A stretch of DNA of 21,327 bases from Gracilaria caudata (Eukaryota; Rhodophyta; Florideophyceae; Gracilariales; Gracilariaceae), in the NCBI GenBank assembly GCA_030374735.1, contig JASCIV010000396.1:1-21327 (forward strand). The letters are read 5' to 3'. The position numbers and the translations under genes are program-made. Position 1 is the stretch's first letter, and the number at the start of each line of letters is the position of its first letter. A model generated the notes under the pieces. The model was not told the origin of the DNA. It did no database searches and saw only the letters and a program-made list of their open reading frames with translations. Positions 1 to 7,379 of this stretch are shown in pieces.

Positions 1-1
1 C

Positions 2-1063
2 CCCCCCACCGCGCCGCGCGCCGCGCTCGCCGCGCCCTCCCCCAACCTCGGCCCCGATCGCGCCGCCGCCGCCGCCGCCTCCTCCGTCCCTCTCGACACG
101 CTTCTCTCCAAGCCATTCACCACGCTGTCGCCCGCGCTCAGCTTCCGCGTCACGCTGCTCTCGCCGCACGCCGCCGCGCTGCGCGAGCGCGTCTCGCAAC
201 TGGTGCGCGCGCGCGGCGCCACGCTGTCCGAATGGCGCGCGCTGTCCGCCACTGCGCTGGACGCGCAGCTACGCTGCGCGCCCGCCACGGATGTGGAGCG
301 ATTGCGTCGGCAGCTGTTTGAACTGGGGCGCGCGCATGCGGCGGATGTGGTGTTGCAGGCGGAGAGTGTGGCGAGTGAGGCGAAACGATTGGCGGTGTTT
401 GATTTGGATTCCACGTTGATTGCACAGGAGACGATTGATGAGCTGGCGGCGGAGATGAATGTGCAATCGCATTGTAAGAGTATTACGCATCGCGCGATGA
501 ATGGGGAGATTGCGTTTCGAGATGCGCTTTCGCAGCGTGTGATGTTGTTGAAGGGACTTTCTACGTCTGCTTTGGAGGATGTGAAGAGTCGTGTGAAGTT
601 TACTCCGGGTGCTTTTGAAATGGTGCATGTGTTGAAGTCGATGGGGTGTCGTACGGCGGTGGTGTCTGGTGGGTTTCATTTCTTGGCGGATCATGTGCGT
701 GATGCGTTGGGTTTGGATTTTGCGTTTGCGAATCGATTGGAGGTGGATGCGCGTAGTGCGAGCTTGACGGGACGTACGTTGGGTGAGATTGTGGATGCGC
801 AGTATAAGAGTGATACGTTGAGAATGTTGGCGCAGCGTTTCGGATTGAGGAGTGAACAGACTTTGGCGGTGGGTGATGGCTCCAATGACCTGCTCATGAT
901 GCACAGTGCGGGACTGGGCGTGGCGTTTAACGCCAAACCTGCGGTACAGGATCGTGCCAAGTATCGCGTTAATCAGAGCTCTTTGAGTGATGTGTTGTAT
1001 TTGTTGGGCTTGTCGCAACAGCGTATTCAGACGCTGGTCGGCTCTCTTCAGAAACGCACTTGA
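2..1063 (+). CDS. SER2: Phosphoserine phosphatase (SER2/SerB type), 5' end cut by window edge
   Basis: Last step of serine biosynthesis: hydrolyses O-phosphoserine to serine; HAD superfamily. The frame is open from base 2 to the TGA at 1061-1063, so the true start lies outside the window; an internal GTG at 203 is not a convincing start. The Ala/Ser/Pro-rich leader (bases 2-110) could be a plastid transit peptide. A small alpha/beta N-terminal region follows (FRVTLL near base 150), then the HAD core: nucleophile motif DLDST at 401-415, SGG at 665-673, the motif III lysine in DAQYKSDTL at 806-808, and GDGSND at 872-889. These are the full set of catalytic motifs. The layout resembles yeast Ser2 and E. 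coli SerB. There is no frameshift, unlike nearly every other gene here. Base composition flips from C-rich to G-rich near base 300. It converges on the DIM1 gene 143 bases downstream. Confidence 0.93.
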   Translation, partial: PPTAPRAALAAPSPNLGPDRAAAAAASSVPLDTLLSKPFTTLSPALSFRVTLLSPHAAALRERVSQLVRARGATLSEWRALSATALDAQLRCAPATDVERLRRQLFELGRAHAADVVLQAESVASEAKRLAVFDLDSTLIAQETIDELAAEMNVQSHCKSITHRAMNGEIAFRDALSQRVMLLKGLSTSALEDVKSRVKFTPGAFEMVHVLKSMGCRTAVVSGGFHFLADHVRDALGLDFAFANRLEVDARSASLTGRTLGEIVDAQYKSDTLRMLAQRFGLRSEQTLAVGDGSNDLLMMHSAGLGVAFNAKPAVQDRAKYRVNQSSLSDVLYLLGLSQQRIQTLVGSLQKRT

Positions 1064-1073
1064 TGCGCCCCCG

Positions 1074-1099
1074 CTTGTTTGTTTGTTTGTTTGTGTTTG
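1074..1099. repeat. (TTTG)n microsatellite between convergent genes
   Basis: An imperfect TTTG tandem run just after the phosphatase stop codon, inside the 143-base space between two convergent genes. No coding frame spans it. It may lie in either 3' untranslated region. Confidence 0.8.
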
Positions 1100-1206
1100 C
1101 TTGTTGCGCGCTTTGAGGTGGCGGCGATGTCGCTGTTGTAGCTTGGTACTTGACGTGTTGCTGTTGCTCTAGTTCTTTTCTTCCCTCGCTTTAAAGACCA
1201 CAAGTA

Positions 1207-2276
1207 TCAGAACAACGACGTGCATTCGTCCGTCTCCCTATCTCTCAGCGTGCCGAAATCACTCTCTTCCCATACGGCGTCCACCGCGCTCTTGAGCACG
1301 TGCTGCACTCCGCCGTCCTTCCTAGTGCCACCCTTTGTCTTCTTCGCGAACTGTACGTCCATGCCATCCACCGCCTCATCACCGTCATCATCGTCAGCTT
1401 CCACGTCCATGTCCCCATCATCGTGCATCCGAACGTCCTGAGCGTCATCCACGCCCATCTCAAAATCTTCCGCCAGCCGCATCACGCCGTCCACCCCAGA
1501 GCGCTCGCCACCCGTCTTGCCCGCCGCGCGCCTGCTGTTCCTCAGCCGCAGCAGCGCGTTCAGCACCTTTTTCTGTCCAAACACCGCGCGCAACATGCGA
1601 TGCTTGCGCTGGAAACACAGCTTGAGCATTCCGTCCCATTCCGCAAAATCCACCTCGGGTCTCGGTCTCCGCGGCTCGACGCGTACCACAGAACATTCCA
1701 CTTTCGGCGGCGGACGTCATGAGATGGGATACCCTCGCCAACAGCTGCGTGTTCACGGACAGTCTGCAGTACATGGTATCACCCGGTTTCGCGGTGAGTC
1801 GCTGCGCAAACTCATGCTGAAACATGAGCACCGCGCAGCGGAACGGTGTCGGATGAGAAAGCAACCTGAACAGCAACGGCGACGAGATCTGATACGGTGT
1901 GTTGGCAACACAAACATCAAAGTACGGCAGCTCATGTTTGAGCACGTCGCCCTTGATAACGCACAGCTTGCTCTCGTGCGCAGTGGCCCGCACGCGTTTG
2001 TAAAGCTCGACGATCATGCGCGCGTCCAGCTCGTATGCGAGCAGCTTCTTACATAGCGGTAGCGCGCGCACGGACAGATTGCCCATGCCGGGCCCGACCT
2101 CCAGCACGACGTCGGTGGAGCGCAGCGCGCATTTGGCGATGATGGCGTCGGCGAGGCGCGGGTTGCGAAGGATGTGCTGCCCGTGCGTCTTCTGGAACGA
2201 GATGCCGCGGTGGCCGAAGCGTTGCCGTGGCCTGCGCGCCGGGCTGGCGGCGCGACCTCTTGGAGATGCGACCCAT
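1207..2276 (-). pseudogene. DIM1: 18S rRNA adenine dimethyltransferase DIM1/DIMT1, with two frame breaks
   Basis: SAM-dependent enzyme that dimethylates two adjacent adenines at the 3' end of 18S rRNA and is needed for small-subunit processing in the nucleolus. Start chosen at ATG 2276-2274, which gives a basic N-terminus (MGRISKRSRRQPG) 31 residues before GQHIL, as in yeast and human homologues. The frame then changes at about 2205-2235 into ISFQKTHGQHILRNP. SAM motif I is EVGPGMGN at 2102-2079, and the catalytic NTPY motif is at 1903-1892 (yeast Dim1 also has NTPY). After ARVSHLM (Met codon 1720-1718) only four bases remain before PPPKVECSVVR (from 1713). The family has about eight more residues there, so roughly 20 bases are missing and the frame shifts. 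The rest (EWDGMLKLCFQRKHR, then an acidic tail) reads to TGA 1209-1207. The family's usual C-terminal GIHF-type end is not seen. It is either a real pseudogene or carries assembly errors. Confidence 0.88.
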
Positions 2277-2334
2277 TTGAGCGCGGCTGCGGTGGCGGAG
2301 ACAGCTGTGGCGCTACCGCGCAGGCCTCTTTCGT

Positions 2335-2370
2335 TTCGGATTCGGATCACCAAAATCCGAAAAATCCGAA
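2335..2370. repeat. Imperfect hairpin of TTCGGAT / ATCCGAA units
   Basis: Two TCGGAT copies (2335-2347) face two ATCCGA copies (2355-2370) across a 7-base loop. The hairpin lies about 60 bases upstream of the DIM1 start on its coding strand and is followed by an A-run (T-run on the minus strand). It could be a regulatory or mRNA leader structure, or a small element remnant. Confidence 0.6.
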
Positions 2371-2399
2371 TTAAGAAAAAAAAAAGTCCGAGACGACGG

Positions 2400-2484
2400 C
2401 TGTAAGCGGGGCAAAACATTACAGTTCGGCCCCAGAACGAAACTGTAAGCATACCAAAACATTACAGTTGGCGCCAAGACCAAC
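2400..2484. repeat. Two-copy ~43-bp tandem repeat upstream of DIM1
   Basis: Unit 1 spans 2400-2442 and unit 2 spans 2443-2484. Both begin CTGTAAGC and share the exact 15-mer CAAAACATTACAGTT (2412-2426 and 2455-2469); their last 15 or so bases have diverged. Inside, TTACAGTT (2419-2426) and AACTGTAA (2441-2448) form an 8-bp inverted repeat. The position suits the DIM1 promoter region, but nothing proves a regulatory role. Confidence 0.7.
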
Positions 2485-2841
2485 CAAAACAATGTGGCCA
2501 AAAACCCCAACCTGTGCCACAATGTCAGTGGCCGTGAAGCTCTACCGTTGATGTTCCAGCACAGTTCATCTGCCGCGGCCGCCGCCGACGGAGGTAGTTT
2601 TAGATTTAGCAAACGCAGGGAAAGACAAGGCAAGAGCGACGAAGGATGCGGCTGTTGCGCTCGCGTTAAATAAAGGCAATTATAGACGCGATGGCTGCGG
2701 CGCCTGAGCATCGGAGAGATTGTTGTGTATAAATCCACGATTTTGACAAATGGACGAAGATAAACACAGTGAATTCACGTCAATACCTTCTTTTCTTATA
2801 GCAAGAGCAAGGGAAATATTCATATCTTGCACCTGCGCAAA

Positions 2842-3368
2842 ATGAACTATGTGCTGCGTAATATCGTACGTGCGGCGTGTAAAACGCGCCGCCAGAAGAC
2901 AAGCTCTGAAGTGCGGCGTGCGGGCCGTATCGCTGCCAAAGACGTTCCGGAAGGCAGCGAGCCAGGCGCGCCGGTACCAGTGAGGCCCGGGAGTGTGGCG
3001 CCAGGGCGGGTCGAATCAACCGAGACTCTGGAAGGACGGCGCAAGAGCGAGCCGTCGCAGGCAACGTTCTGAAAGTGTGCGCCGCATACGGCGGGAAGAA
3101 CGACAGTCTGGACCAGCTCACTGCACGCCATGCAAAACGATGACGAACAGGCTGGAGGGCGAGTTGGCGTGCGCCTGGTAAAAGGCACAGGGACGAGCTG
3201 GGACGCGCGTTTGTGCGCGTGCCACAGGATGAATACAGGAGGAACAGACAATGGGCACTCCGTGCGCTCATACCGGTGGCAAACGCAGAGCGTGGGCGCG
3301 TTGGACGCTCATGCTCACCGGGAGATCTCGAACGCAGACGTGCGGCGCGTCCGGGCACGGTACGTTGA
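2842..3368 (+). other. Region with fragmented plus-strand coding-like frames, unrecognised
   Basis: A TATA-like GTATAAATCC lies near 2728, and an ATG at 2842 opens a short basic frame (MNYVLRNIVRAACKTRRQK, to TGA 3072) that looks like an organelle-targeting leader. A different frame is open from about 2910 to a TGA at 3141-3143 and again from 3144 to the TGA at 3366-3368. Its second half (DELGRAFVRVPQDEYRRNRQ) has protein-like composition. If this is one gene, it needs a frame change and a read-through or intron. I do not recognise a family. A 256-codon minus-strand frame (3550-2780) over the same bases looks like a shadow. Bases 3369-3840 show no gene I can support. Confidence 0.25.
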
Positions 3369-3844
3369 GGATGCAGGCGCGGACGCGCCCATATGCGCGG
3401 GAGCTGGAGCAAGTAGGCGAGCGACGCTCCCAAACAATTAAGAGAAGGTTGCAGGGCATAGTAGCACGCCCCGAACAGCGTTCCTATTAATGATCCGGCC
3501 TGTGCCTGGTGGCGCTCATCGCGCAACGATAACGGCCGTGCAGCACACAATATTCATGCGCAGAAACGGAGAACAGAAGTCTCTCTCGATACCGTGCGCT
3601 TCTGCAGCGCAAGACGCTTGTGTGAGCATTCATCCAGACGCATAGTGTGCTGTTGGCAGTATCTACTGTGTTGAGTGTTGTACAAACCGTCGGGGACGGA
3701 AAACCCACCAACGGCGCCCGCGAAAAGACACCCACGGTGTTAAACCCGTGCTCTCGGGACGGTAGCACAGAAGGAAAACCCTTCATCAGGGATTGCACGT
3801 GCCAGGCGTAACTCCTACCGCCGAATACGGAACACTATTTTGCA

Positions 3845-4255
3845 CTACATTGGGAAATCGCACAATGACTCCGATGCCGATCCAGACTCAACCATCTCGC
3901 TCACCACGCGCCATACGCGCCATATGGATCGAGCTTGATGTGAGGAACGCTGGGCAATTACAGAAAGCGTGAGGCCAACGGCCAAACCATGGAGTAAGAA
4001 GGGTGGCAGGGCCGTTACGGCACTACGAATTTCTTCGATAGTTCGAGATGCCCCGGAAAGTAGACTTTGCAGAGCGTCTTCGAAAGAGAGTATGGAGGCT
4101 TCGTCTTTCTCATTTCCGTCCTCGGTTTTAGCTGCATTCTGATCCTTTTCTTCGGCTTCATGTTCGGAAACCTCGATAGCTTCGTCGTCGATTAAGCTAA
4201 CGAAAGCCTCAGGAGAGAGGGTTTCCTCGTGATGCTCGTTCTGGTTGTGGTCCAT
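3845..4255 (-). CDS. Small acidic protein with one predicted membrane helix, unknown function
   Basis: 136 residues. I start at ATG 4255-4253 (MDHNQNEHHEETLSPEAF) because the TATAAATA box at 4338-4331 would place transcription start near 4305, leaving the in-frame ATG at 4312 outside the transcript. The first 60 residues are strongly acidic (Asp/Glu-rich, with many Asn and His). Next comes an amphipathic stretch (FEDALQSLLSGASRTIEEIR), then a hydrophobic segment PPFLLHGLAVGLTLSVIA at about residues 90-108, and a short basic then acidic tail ending DFPM. This suggests a small membrane-anchored protein with an acidic cytosolic or lumenal head. I recognise no family. A solo LTR sits just upstream of its promoter. 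Composition and an unbroken frame support it as a real gene. Confidence 0.55.
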   Translation of the reverse strand: MDHNQNEHHEETLSPEAFVSLIDDEAIEVSEHEAEEKDQNAAKTEDGNEKDEASILSFEDALQSLLSGASRTIEEIRSAVTALPPFLLHGLAVGLTLSVIAQRSSHQARSIWRVWRVVSEMVESGSASESLCDFPM

Positions 4256-4330
4256 AATACGGGAGGCAATACGCCAAAGCGGGTGAAGCAACAGGAAGAA
4301 GCTGGAATGCATTGCACTGGTTTCTCCAGG

Positions 4331-4338
4331 TATTTATA
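4331..4338 (-). promoter_or_regulatory. TATA box for the small acidic protein gene
   Basis: A perfect TATAAATA on the minus strand, 76 bases upstream of the chosen ATG at 4255. The spacing fits a transcription start around 4305 and a leader of about 50 bases. It lies outside the neighbouring LTR, which begins 24 bases further upstream. Confidence 0.6.
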
Positions 4339-4362
4339 GAACAGGAAAACCGTCAATAACCA

Positions 4363-4525
4363 TGTGGTGGCGTTTCTGAGGGGGTGTCCCAAAACTCCAG
4401 AGGCACTCCCAAACGGATATCTTTCGGTATCTCGCTTGAAATAAGAGCTCAGTTTCCTTGCTGCGCTCTCATCCCAGCAATCTTCATCTCTGCCGCGCGC
4501 ACGTGAACACCATTTTAGAGGAACA
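4363..4525 (+). mobile_element. Diverged solo LTR (163 bp)
   Basis: Begins TGTGGTGGCGTTTCTGAG and ends GAGGAACA. It aligns end to end with the LTR at 6949-6782 (minus), which begins TGTTTGGTGGCGTTTCCGAG and also ends GAGGAACA; shared blocks include GGTGTCCC and GCCGCGCGCA. Lengths are 163 and 168 bp. No internal region or partner LTR adjoins this copy, so I call it solo. Flanking five-base sequences do not form a clean target-site duplication. Confidence 0.6.
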
Positions 4526-4529
4526 AAAA

Positions 4530-5540
4530 CGGTGCGGGTGGTGACAACCCAAGTGCTCGAGAGTACCAGCCTAGAAGGGCAGAACAAACCAATAGGTGTG
4601 TCTCTGAGGTTTGTAAAGAAAACAAAACGAACAAGGAGAGACCAATGCCCACAAGAACCAAATGAAGATAGCAAACAAACAAAGATAGATAGAGAACCGA
4701 ATGAACAGATCCGAACAACCGAAGGAAACCAGTAGCGCAACTCAACCAAAAGAACACAACACTCCAAGACAAAACAAACAAGAACAGATAAAAGACAAGG
4801 AGCTGCAAAGCGCCTACAATTGGAGGTCTGGAAGAGAGCTCGAAGAAATTGAAAGACGACTAGATTAGAACCAACACGGAAGGCCACTCTCTTGGCCTAA
4901 TACGTGGCTCCCGACTGAAGAAGGAGGCACAAACCCACTATGAAGGCGATGTGACAAAGAAATTGAAGTGGAGGAGTAGTTGACGTCCGAGAGGAACGAA
5001 GCGACCGGGTAGACTGCGTGGATGCCCCAGATATACGGAGCCCAGGAAGAAAATATGTAACTGAAACAACAACGAAAAAGACGATAGACCCAAAAGCAAA
5101 TCAATGAACAGATGAGAACTAACGAAATGGAATGCCACAAGCAGACGGTGAATAGAAACCAGATTCATATCTGAAACAGAACGAGATGATACGATGGACC
5201 AAAGCGCAAACAATAAACCAAATGAAAAGAACAAACCGATGAGACGAAAAGACACAAATTGGGATCGAGGAAGCCTTTTGTAGTTGAACGAGAGGCTGAA
5301 TAACAACTAACAATATTCGGAGCAGTGTACCACAAGCCCATCATGGGGCAGCGCTGCCCGCAACTTTGTTGTCGGTGCGGTAGACCAGGCCGCCCGAAAA
5401 GAAAGAAAGAGAAAGGAAGAAATAGGTGATGGCAAGAAGGCGCAGACCGCGCTGAAGGAGGAAGGGGGGTGCCAAGGGGAAGGCTTATGAAGGGGGAAGA
5501 GGAGGTCTGCAAGGGAGAGGGGAGTGGTCTGCCTGAGTGA
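4530..5540. other. Purine-rich (+) / pyrimidine-rich (-) tract without a supported gene
   Basis: About 1 kb in which the plus strand is dominated by A and G (AACAAA, GAACCGAATGA and GGAAGAAAT-like runs, then G-rich runs at 5450-5520). Long minus-strand open frames (for example 4887-4192 and 5512-5165) come from the shortage of stop-forming bases on the T/C-rich strand and look like low-complexity protein. It may be the leader or intron of a transcript from the TATA box at 5579-5572, or an eroded element. I see no conserved domain. Confidence 0.45.
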
Positions 5541-5571
5541 GAATTTGGCCCTGATGCCGTTGACTCGGGGG

Positions 5572-5579
5572 TTTATATA
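5572..5579 (-). promoter_or_regulatory. TATA box on minus strand before a CT-rich leader
   Basis: TATATAAA on the minus strand, followed at a normal distance by a strongly CT-rich sequence (minus-strand bases 5530-5450), a common arrangement for a eukaryotic core promoter or an LTR R/U5 region. No confident downstream coding frame starts near it. Confidence 0.35.
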
Positions 5580-5580
5580 G

Positions 5581-6370
5581 ACAATTCATGCACTGAATGC
5601 ACTCTAATCATACATAGCGATATCTAATCATGTTTTCCAAACTAGGTTGTTTTGTTTGTAGAGATGCACGTCACCAGAGTCTAGGAAGATATCCTGTCCC
5701 ACCAGAGCTCACCATCTACTCACAGCTTGTTCCCAAGCTTCAGGCCACTCCATCAATGCATGTTCTGGTTGGAAGTGCGGCGCACGACGAAAGGCGGTGG
5801 GGCAATGTAGATAGTAATGATTGACATGCACAGATGCCACAGTAGAGTTGTGCGTGGTGGTGCGCAGTGGCGCTCGCCACCCTCTTTGTGCGTTTTGAGT
5901 GTTTCAAATTTGACATGTCCATGCGTCCCACCAATCACGCGTACCTTAAGCGCCTATGAGTGGAGGAGTCAGATGAGTTCGGTGTGCGTGTTCGTAGCAA
6001 CGAGCACAACTTTCCATGCGCGCAATGCAGTGGGCGCTAGGACCTTCAGTCAGGGCGCGGAGAAGCACGCTTCATTTCTCACCTAAGCGTGGCGACGAGC
6101 AACAGACTTTCCATGCTTGCCACTCGCACACTCTGCATTTGTGCGTAAGCTATCACGCAACGCACCAGTCAGGAACGCATGGAGGCGGGTCTCATCACTT
6201 TTCATGTGTGCTACAATTGGCACGGAAACGTTCCTTCATGCGCTCGGTGGCGGAGCGTAGTAATTCCTTATGGCGCAAGGGCGGCAGAGCAAGACAGTAG
6301 CCCTCAATAACGGCGACAGCCATGAGCAACAAGGTCCAACGGTCCAACGATCCTCCTCTTACACGCGCGC
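5581..6370. other. Intergenic stretch with no supported gene
   Basis: Only short frames without protein-like composition. Related segments around 5996-6021 and 6092-6116 (CGAGCA...ACTTTCCATGC) and around 6047 and 6167 (CAGTCAGG) suggest an old degenerate duplication. Confidence 0.4.
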
Positions 6371-6373
6371 ATG

Positions 6374-6520
6374 AAGCGCACACCACTCCTGAACAGGCGG
6401 CGCAGCAAGCCCGCAGCAAGCCCGCAGCAAGCGCACACCAAGCGCACACCACTTCGTGAACAGGCGATCCAGCAAGTGCGCAGCAAGCGCGCACCACTTC
6501 GTGATGTGCGCGAACTACTT
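6374..6520. repeat. Degenerate minisatellite (AAGCGCACACCACTTCGTGAACAGG-type units)
   Basis: Two long related units (6374-6410 and 6437-6475) plus a partial third starting near 6486, separated by short CCGCAGCAAG repeats (6405-6435). Reading frames through it give repetitive low-complexity peptide on both strands, so I treat it as non-coding. Confidence 0.65.
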
Positions 6521-6781
6521 CCTGATACGCACGCACCAAGGGCGCACAACTTCTAATCATACGCGCCGCAGACACGCACCACGTCACGATATGCGCGCAT
6601 TGAGAGCGCACGACTTTTTTCATGATGCGCGCCGAGCGGCGAGCCTCATTCGGAGATTGGAGGGTGGGGGCCCGGGGGGGAGGGAAGGCGCCCCGACTTC
6701 ACTGGGTGCTGAACAATGGCGCGCCATATTATGGTGGGCGCTGGAAGCGCCCGAGATTAACGGGACGCCAAACGGTGGCAG

Positions 6782-6949
6782 TGTTCCTCGAGACCCGGCG
6801 GGGGTTGCGCGCGGCGGAGTTAGTTAGTTGATGAGATGAAGGCACAGCTTCCACTCTGTCCCCATTTATCTCCAGCGACATACGAAAAACATCTGTTGGG
6901 GAGGTGTCCCCGAAGTGCTGGGACACCTCCTCGGAAACGCCACCAAACA
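6782..6949 (-). mobile_element. LTR (168 bp), 3' LTR of a minus-strand element
   Basis: On the minus strand it begins TGTTTGGTGGCG directly after a purine tract (6960-6950) and ends GAGGAACA, giving canonical TG...CA termini with TGTT/AACA inverted ends. It aligns with the solo LTR at 4363-4525. It holds an 11-bp perfect inverted repeat (GGAGGTGTCCC at 6900-6910 against GGGACACCTCC at 6920-6930) and an AT-rich ATAAAT near 6868 that could serve as a weak TATA. It lies downstream of the gag frames in the right order and orientation for a 3' LTR. The 5' LTR is not in the window. Confidence 0.6.
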
Positions 6950-6960
6950 CTCCCCCGCTC
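6950..6960 (-). other. Polypurine tract before the 3' LTR
   Basis: GAGCGGGGGAG on the minus strand, immediately followed by the TGTTTGG end of the LTR. Position and composition match the plus-strand priming site of LTR retroelements. Confidence 0.55.
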
Positions 6961-6964
6961 AGCG

Positions 6965-7020
6965 GTCGCTACGCCCGGGCGACCGCAAAGTCGTCGCTAC
7001 GCCCGGGCGACCGCAAAGTC
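6965..7020. repeat. Exact 28-bp tandem duplication
   Basis: Two identical 28-base copies (6965-6992 and 6993-7020) starting GTCGCTACGCCCGGGCGACC. Each contains a CCCGGG centre and a GTCGC/GCGAC inverted repeat. They sit just inside the element next to the polypurine tract. Confidence 0.9.
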
Positions 7021-7379
7021 ATAGGACGGAGAGAAATGATCGTAGGCAGAGCGAGAAAAGCAAAATGAGGTCCTGCTCCGCTTCACAGTTCGACGTGGTC
7101 CATAGATACAAGCGAGAAGCATATAAGACTTGAAAAGAAAACGAGCGAAGAACATATTCTGAATAAAAAAGAAAGCGGAGTATCCAAATACAGTGAAAGA
7201 ATGATATACGTCCAGCGATACTGATAAACGAGATCTGGCTCATATTCCTGATAAAGATTAGAGTGATGTAGAGAGCAGATGATTTCTTCCTGTAGGGGAA
7301 GAGACGAGGGCTCACGCAAACGACAAAGTCCAACGGCCGACAGAGATCCATGGATCTGCATCCCCAGCTATTCTTCTCA

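Noticed and set aside
269..1018. 249-codon minus-strand open frame
   Set aside because: Shadow of the phosphatase, whose catalytic motifs are all on the plus strand; the antisense peptide is His/Arg/Thr-rich low complexity.
2780..3550. 256-codon minus-strand open frame
   Set aside because: Ser/Arg/Cys/Pro-rich composition with no domain. The composition suggests chance, and it overlaps better plus-strand blocks.
4192..5512. Several long minus-strand frames rich in Phe, Leu, Ser and Cys, resembling membrane proteins
   Set aside because: Explained by the T/C-rich strand, which yields hydrophobic codons and few stops; no consistent start or topology.
6374..6520. CRISPR-like array
   Set aside because: Repeats are degenerate, spacers are not unique or regular, and the genome is eukaryotic.
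6195..6623. 142-codon minus-strand frame with repeated EVVRA-type units
   Set aside because: Translation of the minisatellite; no non-repetitive domain.
4363..6949. DNA transposon bounded by the two inverted related segments (4363-4525 and 6949-6782)
   Set aside because: The segments have LTR-type TG...CA ends and one adjoins a polypurine tract downstream of gag; no transposase lies between, so independent LTR insertions in opposite orientation explain them better.
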